Under the pieces are notes generated by a model. That model did not search any database and was not told where the DNA came from. It worked only from the letters and a program-made list of their open reading frames with translations. Below, piece after piece: positions 50,428 to 62,969 of a stretch of 64,000 bases of DNA. Source of the stretch: Artocarpus heterophyllus (lineage: Eukaryota > Streptophyta > Magnoliopsida > Rosales > Moraceae); contig CM046345.1 in assembly GCA_025403435.1 (NCBI GenBank), forward strand, positions 15,046,160 to 15,110,159, written 5' to 3'. How positions within the stretch are numbered: position 1 is the stretch's first letter; each line of letters begins with the position of its first letter. Both the position numbers and the translations under genes were made by a program.

Positions 50428-52974
50428 GTCCTTTTTAAGAAGCAATTCTGTCTGGACATGTCCATTAGGCCCAGCTTCCATTAGCAAGTCATTGTAATAT
50501 TTAACGCCATAAAACATCCCAGTATCATCTGCATATTAACAATGCACAATTATACATGTGTTAAATGATTGTCCATATGTATATACTTATTTTGTCCGCC
50601 CAAATCTTTGCTAGACTTACTCGAGAGTCTGTATCGATCGAGCGGCTCATAGAGAAAGCTGTCGACCTTGGCAAGCTTGTTGAGATTAGGATGCTGAACA
50701 ACAAGTGTCCACTTTGTGTAATTCTTCCAGTAGTTGAAGTTGGTGATGGTGATCTTGACTCTCCAGTACTCTTTATAGTTAGTCTTGACATGCCAATGAA
50801 CCCGAACAGGGCACATGTGTTGTGTGCACTGCACCATTGGTGAATTCTGTTTCGTTTCTGTTCTGTCTGGTGTCACGACACTTGAAATCTTCAAATCTTG
50901 TCTGCATCACAATCTCAGTCTAGTAAGGACTCAGAAATATGATATTCAATCTGAGAAAATGAAGGGAAAAATCAAGACGATAGAGACAATGTTGTCATAA
51001 TAAGCAAAATGACCGAGAATCCGAAAGGCTTACACTAACGTCGCACAATTGTTCGAATCCTGACATCCACAAGCACAAGATGGACAAGGTGTGATCATAG
51101 GGTTGTAAAAGGATGACAAGGAGACACAGCAGGTTGGGTTCTTAGTGGCAAGAAAGGGGGAATAACTGCATGTTGTGGTCCATGTCACTGCAAAGAATAA
51201 ACAAAGAATCAAATATCAGAGAGCTATGCAGCAGAATTTCAATAGCCAGATCAATATATATTTATGTATGTAAAGATTTGGATGTATGATAAACAAAGGA
51301 GGAACATTCATATTCTTTTGAGTCGAGTTGTTCCAAAATATGTGTATAACTTGAAGGCATATTTTGTCAATTTTAATGTATAATTCACTATTGAGAAATA
51401 CTAAACCATTGATTATGTTCGAAAAGTCATTCCAAGGCAACAGGGAATCATGTTCAAACTTCAGTCAGGAAAGTTAAAACTTACTCATTGTTTGAGTCCT
51501 TCGACGTCCGTCAGCTGACAAGAAAACCGTGGGTGCAACAATGGTTGTAGCACCACATGTATAGCCAGGTCCAGGACCAAGCAAGTACAAGTTCTTAGGA
51601 GGTTTCAGAGTCTTATTAGAGGTGCCTGAAAGCCCAACACTTAGCTGAAAAGAGGAGACTGCAGCTGAAGGGTCTGGTCCTGAAGATGCCAAGGCACCGC
51701 CTTTGCAACAATCGAAAAACCTCTGGTTGTTTGGGACTCCGGGAAGTAGGTCAACTACTATAGGACTTCTCATGCAGCTATGTGGAATGTTGCCTTTGAA
51801 CTTGGAGCAGTCTCCTTGGTCAGTGGCTTGAGCTCCCACCATTGACCATAGCACTTCTTTCTTAGCCCATGTCCAGGCTATGGTCCCAGGACTCATAATC
51901 TGCGGTACATTTGCGAGTTTTGAATCATCACCAAAGCCTAATCATCGGATTATTGTAGAACTCGTTAGAGACCAATTCAACAAAAGCAATTAAGTTGTTT
52001 CTTACTAAGATGTGAATAGGCAAAAAATAAGCATGATGGTCAATGTTTTACTTTTTGAGATTAAGCTCTTAACTCTTCACTGTTATAGTCAATGTTTTCC
52101 TTTTTGAGATTAAGCTCTTAACTCTTAACTCTTAACTGTTGAATGGTCACTTTATAAGCGTATTAAATGAGAGTCAGCAAAGTCTATATTGTTCTTCTGG
52201 TTAAGAAAATAGGTTTGTTATTGCAAGGCTTTTTTTCATTTCAAATGCACCATTTCACTCAGTGTAGAAATGAACCACATATTCTATATTCCATTGTAAT
52301 TGTTACTTTTAGAACTGCTCTTTAAATATGTTTAACTAATCAAGTGTTCTATCAGAAAGCAAGAAAATTTGAAAATCAAGTAAGTTCATGTAAGGACACT
52401 CACCACATAGCCATCAGGGGTCCAAGAGACAACATCCCATCTGACATTTATGCTTCCATACGGATCAAATGTATCATAAGTCACTATAAACATAAGGGTA
52501 CAAATCGAAAGTTAAACTAATGAGATACCAAGACGATGATACATTACGAGAAACATTACAAAAAAAAAAAAAAAATTCCATAGGACATGAAAAATAACTA
52601 TACGGTAGGGTTCTGTTTTGAATGCATCAAAATTTGTAAAAGATTTTATTAGTTTTGCATACCCTTTTTTATTTTAATGTGATTTGATCATATCTAATGT
52701 TTAGAAATATGCACTATCAGTAGAGACATCCTACTGCAGAAAGTTCTTTAAAATTATGACAATGTGTTGCTATTAGTTTTAGTTTATGCCATTGATTAGA
52801 ACAACGTTAATAAAGGGGCATAGATGAACGGGAGTGACACTTCTGATTGTGCAAAACATAACCTATAGAAGATTAGAGTTACATATAGAACTAAAACAAC
52901 TTACCTGCATAAGAACAAAGCAGGACAGAGAAAACAAGTAAAGAAAATGTGCTTTGACAACTACCTAATTCCAT
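50428..52974 (-). pseudogene. COBRA-like pseudogene
   Basis: Minus-strand exons correspond one-for-one with the intact gene: 52905-52974, 52404-52483, 51485-51937, 51034-51187, 50621-50901 and a partial last exon 50428-50528. Splice sites are conserved. Two lesions break it. In exon 3 a single base is missing near 51901, so the frame is lost between MYR and IMSPG. The last exon ends after about 100 bp, where SINE-like sequence replaces the GWAFPR, MPPPD and GPI-signal coding region. The signal-peptide exon and the CCVSLSSFYN / CACGC block remain readable. A long frame (51474-51896) inside exon 3 could mislead gene finders. It is a same-strand duplicate of the 39697-43205 gene. Confidence 0.88.
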
Positions 52975-53552
52975 ATCCTAGTTTCGTTAGTGCACATAAA
53001 ATACATGACTATAGAGGTTAATATATATAGGAGATTAAGTTGATCAAACTTCAAACAAAGAATTATTTTTATTAAGTGAAGACTGAAGTTAGTCTTATGA
53101 CCTTTTCTTTTAAGGTTGATATTTTAATCCAAACTGCATATTTTTAGCATTCTTTATGGTTTGAGACAAGTGACAACAACTATGGCTTTCACTTGTAACG
53201 TCACGTGATGTGATATATTGCATGTGCGTGTTGAAGCAGTTTCTTTCTTTGTTCACATACAGACAAAGAATTTGCGTAAGCTCTTAAAAGGGTAATAGAC
53301 AATTCTACAGGCCTCCCATTTTCATTGCAAGAACTGTTAGTTCTGCCGGCTTTCTTAGACAGATAGTGACCAAAGCAATTTGAAATTTTTTTTACATATC
53401 AGCAATGATATATTCACCTATAAGTTTTAGACATATAGTAAATTGTCAAAAGCATTAAAAAATACTATTAAGAGTGCTCCTATATAGTGGGGAAAGCATA
53501 TTAGTGGTGCACATTTTTTTTTTTGGGAATTTGGAGATAGAAAATTCGTACT
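52975..53552. other. Upstream region of the COBRA-like pseudogene
   Basis: Likely former promoter: TATATATAGG at about 53022 on the plus strand is close to the start of the pseudogene. No ORF or known element is seen before the CACTA transposon starts. Confidence 0.4.
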
Positions 53553-55414
53553 CACTACAACAAATTCAAGATTATACGACCTTTATTTAACGACCATTTC
53601 TCAAAAATCATCGTAATGAGGAAAAAAAACTCGGTGAGTTACGCCCGCGAAGACGAAAACCGTCGTGGTATTAGCGGGAGCTACCACGACGGTTTTTTAA
53701 AAAGCCGTCGTGTAAGATAAAACCTTTCACGATGGTTTTTATAAAAACCGTCGTGGAAAGTTTTAAAATCTTTAGAAAATTTAATGTTTTATGATGGTTT
53801 TTATAAAAACTATCGTGGAAGGTTTGGATGTTTAAAATTTTTAGTATCTTACCTAATTAAACCTTTCACGACGGTTTTTACAAAAACCGTCGTAGAAGGT
53901 TCTGCATGTTTGAAATTTTTAGTAGCCCGTCAAAATTTAATCTTTCACAAGGGTTAAATTTGGGCGGAAAACTAAAAATTTCAAACATACAAACCTTCTA
54001 CGATGGTTTTTATAAAAACCGCCGTGAAAGGTTAAATTTGACGATATACTAAAAATTTCAAACATGAGGACTTTTCACGACGGTTTTTACAAAAACCGCC
54101 GGGGCTTTTCACGATGGTTTTTACAAAAACGTCGTGAAATGTTTTGCATGTTCAAAATTTTTAGTATCCCGTTGAAATTTAATCCCACGCCAACGACATA
54201 GCCTTTCCTATTTATTCAAAATTTCTCTAACTCAAACCCACTAACTCTCAAACCCATTTCTCTCTCTAACTCCTCTCCCCATGACCTAGCCACCAACGAA
54301 ACCAATCCCCACAGCATTCCATCGACGTTGATATTCCTCTATCACTCTCTCCACGACCCACCTAACAAACCCGACGCCATTCACCACCATTCATCCTCAT
54401 CTCTTGACATTCTACCGACTCCACCATCGTTCGACTTGTCCTTTGCCGTTCCACCGACTCTACCGCCGTTGGTAAATTTCAAACAATTACTTTTAGTTTT
54501 AGCGTTATTGTTAGTTCTAAACTTAGTATTATTTGGTTATTTTAGTATTATTTAGTTTTAGTTTTAGTTTTAATATTAGTTATATTAATTTGTTATTTGT
54601 CATTTAGTATGTATTACTTGTATTTGGTGTTTGAAAGAACTTTAAACAACATTTAGTATTTTGGTGTGAGAATAGGTTACTTTTTATATGTTTGTGATGT
54701 CTAAGTATTATTGTAATGCCCACCACATGTTTGATGAAAGCTTCTATGACTGTGTGTTTGTATTTTTATTTGTGTTTTAGTTAATTAATTTATTTTCATT
54801 ATTTTTGTTAATTATATCTATTTTTTTTCTTTCTTTACCTCACACATGATAGTATGCATGGACTTAGACACCAAAAACCCATCAACTGTTGTGCAAGCAT
54901 AAAAAGAGTTTTGACTTTACAATTTAAATATATATATGATTTTGTCAAAATTTTATAGTTCAATATAATTATGTGATTATGAAGTTAGGTAATTATATTA
55001 ATGGTGAAAACACGGGACCATTCATCCCGTGGGAAACCAGAAATTCTGGTTATTTTTTTTAGCTTCAGACCAACTTTTTCACGACGGTTTTTAGTGAAAC
55101 GGTCGTGAAACAAGAGTCTTACACGACGGTTTTTATAAAAACCGTCGTGAAGCCTTGGGGCCTTACACGACGGTTTTCATAAAAACCGTCATGTAAGCTT
55201 AGCTTTTCACGACGGTTTTTAGTGAAAACCATCGTGGTAGCCTCGTCCTAAGATCTCATAACCCCACCAAAATAAGGAATCCACGACGGTAAAAAACCAT
55301 CGTAAAAAGTCTTGTTGATACTACGACAAACGATTACACGACGGTTTTTAAACCGTCGTGAAAACATACCACGACGGTTTTAAACCGTCGTGTAATCTAC
55401 AATTTCTACTAGTG
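53553..55414. mobile_element. Non-autonomous CACTA (En/Spm) transposon
   Basis: Begins CACTACAACAAATTCAAG and ends TTTCTACTAGTG, whose reverse complement starts CACTAGTAGAAATTG; the match continues into AGATTA-ACGAC. It is flanked by perfect 3-bp duplications ACT (53550-53552 and 55415-55417). Both subterminal regions (about 53640-54140 and 55075-55395) are packed with CACGACGGTTTTT / AAAAACCGTCGTG words, many paired as short hairpins, the usual transposase-binding layout. The middle (54200-54570) has a CT-rich leader and a proline-rich open frame without a transposase domain. At 1862 bp it needs a transposase supplied in trans. Confidence 0.93.
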
Positions 55415-57851
55415 ACTCTTCACCTTTAGGTATAGTCGGGTGTGATAGTGCATGATTTTATGCTTATTTGGCATTGCTTTTAGTTTTTGTAACTATCTGC
55501 AGTAGTTTAAGGTGTTTGGTAAAACCTGCTCTTATAAAGTTGCTTCTAAAAACTATTGCCAATAGGAAAAGTTGAGAAGCAGGTTAGAGGTTTTTTTACT
55601 GTACCTTTTGCTGTCGTAATTCAAAATTACTAAACTAACCTTAATAATAAGGGATAAATCCCAATCTATCCATTTTTTCCTTAAAGATTAAAATAACCGC
55701 AATATAAGAAGTTTAGAATTAATTTAGAAGGTATCCTTTTTAATGTTGTTATGCTTTTTCTAGAGTGATTATTTTGCGTGGACATAAAATTTATCTCGTT
55801 TAATAAAAATAATATATTTTTCATAAAATTTATTAAATAAAAATAAAATTATACTTTTAGCATTTTAATGTAGAAAAATTACGTATGTTAATCTTAAAAT
55901 TAAAATTAAAAACTAGAACTATAAACATGCTTAGTAAAGTATGTCCATTTGCATCATTATACATCTCCACAACAATTTTATATATTGTTTACCAAACACT
56001 TACAATTCTACTTATGATGTTCACAGCACTTTAAAAATAATATACTAAACACCTACCTATACATAACAAAAGCAACAACATAGCACAACAATAATAAGTA
56101 TATTTTGAGAATCTCCCAAAAATAGAGACTTCAATTTTACAATATGGTTCTCTTTCTGTCTTTTTTTTTCCCCTTTCTTTTTTAAACGAAACTCCACTTT
56201 GTCAACTACTAACCCTCATGCAATTCTTCCAAAAATTTAAAAAAATGGATAGAAAATTGGATCTAACAAGTATATAGAAGTGTATGCTTAGAATTATAAG
56301 TTTCCATTGTTTCTTTCTCCATAGATTCCAACTAACCTTATGTTTTGATAGTTAGTGATCTATATCACTTTTTAAGTATAAACAGTGTAAAGCTCTCACA
56401 TGCTATAGAAACAATAAAAAAAATACTACAGTATAAAACTCTCACATGCTACAGTAAAAACAGTTCTAACCAACGGTTCTAACCACCCTGCCAAACACTC
56501 TATAACTTTTTCTTTTGTCCTTTTTGCTGGATATAGTTTCACTAACATTAGAATGTGCTTCTTTTCACTCGATATCATACGTCTTAATAAGTTTCTTTTT
56601 TTCAAAAAAAGAACAAAGAACCTCAAGGAATTATATAGAGTCCAAATCTTGTCGTGACAAACACTTTTTAGTACATATTCTTTTTAGAAGAATTTTGTTT
56701 AAACTTAATGCCGCCTCTAAACTTTAAACACCAACATTAAAGATTAAAGATGGGTAAATTCACCATTTACGTTATGATTTTTATTGAATAAAGAAATTTT
56801 ATAATCTACTATTCCATTAAGAAAACTATTTCTTATTTTAAAAATAAATATTTCTCATACGTGCAAGTATTTCAAAAGTATTCTGACAACGAATTAAGAA
56901 AAGAACAATAGAAATTTAAGATTTTTTTTTTTTGTTTTTTTTTGAAAGGAAAATAATAGAAATTTAAGATTGGTTCAACGCTGACGGATCTATGTGCGTC
57001 TAGCATTACCATCTACGTGTTCTCCGTGCCATGACTCATTATTGTGTATTAGAAAATCTTGGTAGCTAAAACCTGATTTTGTATATTCCTTTCAGTGCTT
57101 CTTTTTCATATCAGCATCTATAATGTGAAGTTATATTTGGCTTCATTTGGCCCTTTTGTTTTGAAAAGGGAAATGTATTACAAAGCAAGAAGGACAATAT
57201 GCAAAGACTCATCCATGGCCTCCTATTACAATAAACACCCGGGACATATAATCGATTCCACTAATAAACTCGAGTAGTAGTTAAGACCGAAAGACAGTAT
57301 ATACTAGGCTCTATAGAAAAAAGCCCAGAAAGATACATTAGGTTTTAGATTTAATTTTCTACGTATTTTTGAGATCATTACTTGCATGTTTTTGTGCGAG
57401 TAAAATGTATCTTTTACATCAAAATGTGTAGACGATTACCTTTCTCCACACGACATTACCTATACATTTTGACACTTTTGAAATATACAGGTAAAGTGCA
57501 TTCCTTAGTTCTGATACATATTGAAGTTTTACCTGCACATAGATATGTGTAGACTATTAATTTTCTTATAAACTTCAACATAATGAATTTTCTGCATTGA
57601 CTAAAGCTAGATGTAGCTCTCACATTAAGGATGAATTACTATAAATTTTATGTGCTCCTTTTTTACTTATAATCTTCTCGTGTTTTTCTCATCATATAAT
57701 TTGGGCGTCTAATTCCAAGCAATCCTTATGCTAAACTAAATCCTCCTTAAACAACAGTGAGTGAAACGTGGTCACATATAACTTATCAAAGATGCTAATG
57801 TGATTTTAATAGACATACAACTTATCACAGATGCTAATGTGATTTTAATAG

Positions 57852-57901
<50 letters not shown>

Positions 57902-58102
57902 CTATTAATTGTTTACATCAAAGTTGAATAATTCACTCCACGTAAACGTTCATCAATAAAACTATTGCAATGCAAATTTAAACTCTTCAACTTGTGAAAG
58001 TCAATGGTAATGCACAATGTAACTATTTTTTTTTTCTTTTAAGATTAATCCTACACCATGAAACTTTAAACCAGCTGGATACGTCTAAAATTTAGAATGT
58101 TA
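55415..58102. other. Intergenic with a MITE copy, no gene seen
   Basis: AT-rich. Around 56360-56500 lies a copy of the MITE family found in DODA-like introns (CTCTCACATGCTATAG and CTCTCACATGCTACAG cores, CCAAACAC right end). A 36-bp direct duplication (about 57785-57855, GATGCTAATGTGATTTTAAT core) leads into a long TA microsatellite (57857-57898). No coding region recognised. Confidence 0.5.
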
Positions 58103-58266
58103 GGCCTTTTGGAAGAATGGTTGTAACTAACAGTTTTGGTTTGGGAACTATACTAACATATGAGAGCTTTATACTGCAGCAATTTTTTGCTTTATACCGT
58201 AGCATGTGAGAGCTTTACATTGTTTACAGTTGCAACTGATGGTTATAACCATTCCTCCAAACGGCC
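58103..58266. mobile_element. MITE with 25-bp terminal inverted repeats
   Basis: GGCCTTTTGGAAGAATGGTT on the left pairs with GGCCGTTTGGAGGAATGGTT read back from the right end; the repeats extend to about 25 bp. Flanked by TA on both sides. Its core (GCATGTGAGAGCTTTA) is the reverse complement of the CTCTCACATGC core of the MITEs at 56360 and in DODA-like introns. Confidence 0.72.
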
Positions 58267-59000
58267 TAATAGAACTTCTAGTTTTCCTTTTCCAAAAATA
58301 AAAAATAAAAAATAAAAAATTCTCCCATATATTTTAATAAAATGCTAGGTAATCCTATGAAATTGCTGATTTTGTTTCAATCTTATCCTTTTGATCAATT
58401 GATTGTGTCTAAAAAGGGTGAAAAAAAAAAAAGGAAAATCCTGGAACCACCCCACTACCCTCTAACCAAAAATTCACCAATAATAAAGTAGAAAATTAGA
58501 AGGAAAAAATAGAATAATCAAAAAAGGAAAAAAGGAAAAGAAAAGACTCATGTCTTCAATTAACGAGAAGAAAGGGAGGCCAAAACAATAGAAGAAAACT
58601 ACATAAAATTCCCTTTGTAAGCACCTTGTATTCAAAATGCTCTTCCGACTTTTCAAAACTGTCCCTTTACAATTTATTTTTTTAATTTAATTTATTAATT
58701 TACACTTTTGTCCTTAATTCTAAAATTAGAAACCCTAAAATCATTCTCTCTCTTTTCCCTTCCCCAAAATCTCCCTCTCTCTCCACCCTCCCTTCTTGTA
58801 ATCTCTCTCCTCCCTCTCTCACCATTCTCAGCCGATATTCACTTGGAACTTCGTTGAGGATCACGACAGAAGAGCTCCATATGGACGGGTTGTCTGGAGG
58901 AAAGAGCTTGAAGTGACGGGATCTCAGGCGCTGTTGAGTTGGATCTATGGTAGCATCGATGGAGTACAACGACTAGATCGTCTCGAGGAAAGCTTGAGGC
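58267..59000. other. Intergenic and possible 5' UTR, degenerate repeats
   Basis: A CT-rich leader-like tract spans 58740-58830. From 58870 to 59090 the phrase GTTGAGTTGGAT-TGTG--G recurs three times at roughly 75-bp spacing, with stops in every frame, so it is not a continuous exon as it stands. Confidence 0.4.
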
Positions 59001-59062
59001 ACTACTGAGTTAGATATGTGGCGGCACCGTTGGAGCCATAGTGACAGGATCGTCTCAAGGCG

Positions 59063-59284
59063 TTGTTGAGTTGGATTTGTGCTGGCGTCGATGAAGGATT
59101 GATGAGCCAGGACTTGGTGGCTTTGATGCTAAGCGAGGTAGATGGCAATGATGGCAAGGGATGCATCAGCATGGAGGCATTGATGAGCCGAGTTAGCTCG
59201 GCTGCTGCCTGCTATTTGGAGCTGAGAGAGGCGTTCGACTTCTTCAACAAAGATCGTGACGGGAGCACAGTTTCTTCACAACGG
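59063..59284 (+). pseudogene. EF-hand (calmodulin-like) exon fragment
   Basis: An open frame reads DLVALMLSEVDGNDGKG-CISMEALM and then LREAFDFFNKDRDGS. The layout resembles an acidic loop and the start of the next EF hand in calmodulin-like proteins, but loop 1 has an extra residue and loop 2 lacks the usual Ile and Glu. No ATG is in frame upstream. CAACG|GTGAGC at 59284 looks like a splice donor. No matching downstream exon is visible before the LTR element at 60043. Either a decayed gene or a 5' exon cut off by that insertion. Confidence 0.42.
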
Positions 59285-59287
59285 TGA

Positions 59288-60042
59288 GCCTGAGTTCATA
59301 TCATTATTTTTATCCTTTTATAGACTTTGTATTTGGATTGTGGATTGCTTTTTATAGAGTTTTTTTGTTGTCAGATTTTCTTTTGTGCTATATTGCTTTT
59401 GTTGTTGATGGAATTTGGAGATTAACTTAGATTTGTTGAAATTTTTTTTTTTTTTTGTTTAGGAGTTAAGGATTTTTCGTTAATAGAAGCTTGGCATTTT
59501 TTCATGAGTTTAGATGTGAATTAAATGTATCAATTTTTTTTCTTGTTATTAATGTTGCATTACTTTTGCTGAAATGGTTTATTATTGAGTTTAGTTTTTG
59601 TTTTTGGTTTAAATGAATAGGATTTGTCCTTTTCGCTTATAAATCTAATGGTTTCGATTTAGAATCTGGTGGTTCCGCTTGTAGATTTAGTGGTTCCACT
59701 TTGGAACTTGGCAGGTTCCATGATGGAATTTGGTGGTTCCGGAAGGTTCTGTCGTGAGTTCCAGGACGGAATCTACTAGGTTACAATTCAGCACCCCCGT
59801 TGGTGATCAGAGGTGGTTGATGCTTCTTTGCTTCAAAAGAAATTTGTTGGAGTCTGATATGTTCCACTTAACCTACCAAGTTACAATCTAGCACCTATGC
59901 CAATGAATGGAGGCCATTATCTTTTTTTTTTTTTTTTGAAAGAAAATAAATTAGAATCTAGTAGATTCCAACTTTGAAACCTAATGGGTTACAATCTAGC
60001 AACTGCATGGCAATCAGAGGGGGTTTCGGTGGGTTCTATTAC
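59288..60042. other. Intron-like or intergenic stretch, no gene seen
   Basis: T-rich first half, then 59650-60030 with recurrent GGTTCC- and TTACAATCTAGCA-type phrases (GGTGGTTCC, GGCAGGTTCC, TAGGTTACAATTCAGCAC, AAGTTACAATCTAGCACC), a loose minisatellite. Ends at the LTR. Confidence 0.45.
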
Positions 60043-62015
60043 TGTAACGCCCCTATGTGGGGGTTAACAGTTTTTAATGAGATAAAATAAAAATAAATAA
60101 TAAAAGTAAAACCTTAAAAATAAAATTTACCCGGGACTTAAATGAAAACTCTCAACTCAAAAATAAAAATATAAACGATAAATAAACCACAGTTTTAATG
60201 TAGCACCTTAAATTTAATAATATAAACTGTTGTCATCATCATTTTAACCCTCAACACATTGTAATACAGTCACAGAAAGTAACAATTGATGCTTACATTA
60301 TCATGAAGAACATTCTCAACAATTGAAGCAGTCCCAATGTAATATAGCTACATCACTTCCTCAACTATATTTCTCGTAGCCACCTCACACTTAGTGAGTC
60401 CTGAAAAGATAAAAATATAAGGGTATGAGCAACACTATGCTCAGTAGAAAAAGCCATTACTCACCTTTAGGTTTTTATCATTACCACATTAAAATCTGCA
60501 TGGTTAATAAGTTACATCATATTCCAGATTATGAGGTTTATTATGATCACATCTTATGGATACCGTAGTTAATCATTACCAAGTGTCATAATTACACATT
60601 TATACAAATATTAACAATCATCATTGTTCCTAGGTATCCATGTTAAATTGAGTATCACTCAACTCATCGAAACCCAAATGGGCGCACTTGATCACCCTAT
60701 AAACATTCCAAGGGTGTTCCGGTGAGGGGACATCAAGCCCCGAGTCCTCACCAAATCGATTCCTGTACAGTGTGTTCTGGGACTTTCAACCCAAGGAAGC
60801 GTCATCGCCTTCCCCCTATTTTACCTTTTAGGGTATTCATGCCCAAGGACGTAACCGTCGCCCTCTTCATGTCTCACCATTTCTCTATATTAAATCATTA
60901 TTAATATAGTCAGTTTTCCTAACCATGCTTCTCAATTTATAACATGTGTCAATTCATTATGTTCCTCGCCGTACAATACAAGACGAGTCCATGTCATAGT
61001 TTCATATGTGATACTCATATAATATCAGTTCAACATAGATATAGATATATTGCGGCAAAACAATCAATTTTAATTCTATAAAAACCTCACAAAAGATGAG
61101 TAATAGAATCCCTACCTTTTAAGCTTATCAACAGTCTCTTAATCCTGGAATCAATTAACGTTAGCTCCATACTCCCTTGATCCTAAGGCGTGCATAAGGA
61201 CAATTAAAACTAAAGCACAACATACAACTACATTCATAAAATTTATTTTAATTTAATCTTAGAATTTCAAGAAATAACCACTGCCCATAGAGGTATTATA
61301 AAGTTTAACAATATAAATTTTCTGTCTAGGGCATATACACTTAGACTTCATACATATGCTCCAAAATAGCAACAAACATATACTTAGGTTTAAGAACGCA
61401 AATTTGAATAATCCTTTAGTATAAAAGAAAATTTATAAATGAAAGACTAAATTTGTTCATAAGATTCTAACCTCGGATTATGGTTAGTTGGAAGCTTGAA
61501 ATGGCTTCAAACAGGTTCCTTTACTTCGGTATGACTGAAATTCTTACTCAAATGGAGGTGATGGTGGCTGATTTTTATGGCTGCCTTGAAGAAGTTCTCT
61601 AAGTATTTTGCTTCAGCAAAGAAATGAGAAGAAGAGTGTGGGAACCGTGGAAGAGAAAGGAAGAAAAGATGAAGTCTTTGAAGAGAAGTGATGGAAACAA
61701 TTATAGAGGAGACATGTTGAAGCATGTCACGGAGGAAATAAAGAAAATGAGGGTCAAGAGTAGTTGGAAAAGATATCCTTATGTCTCATCTAAAGACTTT
61801 AACACACATAATGCCAATATGACATTTTTGAGATTTATTAGAAGTTCTAAGGCTTTTTAGTAATCATACTAAATAAATATAGGAGAATTTTAGAAAACTT
61901 AAAAATAGATAAAAATAAATATTATAAAATAAATTTAAATGAAGCAATTTTTTTTTATACATTAAAAATTAATTTAATTACCTCAATACCCGTTAGGAGA
62001 ATAACGGGTGTCACA
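60043..62015 (-). repeat. LTR (3' LTR of the right cargo element)
   Basis: 1973 bp, near-identical to 2443-4409. Its inner edge touches a PPT rather than a PBS, so this is the 3' LTR. The outer edge follows GTTCTATTAC. Confidence 0.88.
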
Positions 62016-62029
62016 GCTCTACCCCCCTT
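62016..62029 (-). other. Polypurine tract
   Basis: The minus strand reads AAGGGGGGTAGAGC directly before the TGTGACACC start of the LTR. Confidence 0.88.
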
Positions 62030-62969
62030 AAAGAAATTTCGTCCTCGAAATTTCAATTCTAGCAATACTAGTAAAAATTTTGATTCCATTATGATTCCAA
62101 TTCCGAGTCTAAACCGTTAATGTTGTTTGTCCTCCAAATTTAAGTTATCGTATCTCCACTTATTTACTTGCATAATAAATCTTACTCCTAAATCCCTCAA
62201 TAAGAGTATTTCTGACAAGTTTCAACTTATAACACCGTGTAATAGTCTAAGAATCTGATCAGGCATACATATTGACCATACCATGATTCCAGTCCTTCAT
62301 TGTCCATGGACTGTGATTTACAATCACATTTAAGGAGATTGCCAGAGAAATTTTATATACTTCATCTTTAGGTTCCTTTTCCTTTTTGAGTAAGGAAAAG
62401 TCAAATATATTTGATTTCATACCTCAACTAATAAACTAAAACATAATCATAAAACATATATCACAAACACTTCTATTCAAAACCATACATTAAACTTATT
62501 CATAGAGATATTAAACGGAATCTCAGAGTTGCAAACTACCCGACATATTTTTCATTAAACAGCTATCCTCATGACACAAACATTCAACCCAAATAATATA
62601 CTCATATTTCATATGGAATATCCCCATAACTGACTCTGGTACTTCCACATAATATTAACAGAATATTACACATTACAAACATAATACGGATACGTTTCGA
62701 GAGTACAAGGCACTCCGTATACCAGCTATCCATATCATGCATGCTTAGAGGATACAAAAACATCGATAAACAAAAGATCGGACCTTAAGAAGGATGCGTT
62801 TCGAGAGCATCAAGTACTCCGTATCCAGCCATCCCGGCATTAGGCTCAATGAATCTAAAAGATTGAACAACGACGTACCACAAGAAACACAGAATACAAG
62901 GCAAACGGTTATTCGTAACACACGAAATACGGACACACATGCCTACATGCCAAAGATAAAACAAAAAGA
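62030..62969 (-). other. 3' untranslated region of the right LTR element
   Basis: No recognised ORF. It holds a duplicated 42-nt block, CGTTTCGAGAG-x-ACTCCGTAT-CCAGC-ATCC, near 62692-62733 and 62806-62845. Near the PPT is the gypsy-type GAAATTTCGAGGACGAAATTTC signature (62031-62060). Confidence 0.55.

Noticed and set aside
54328..54555. Proline-rich open frame inside the CACTA element
   Set aside because: It has no transposase or host domain; probably a remnant leader or first exon.
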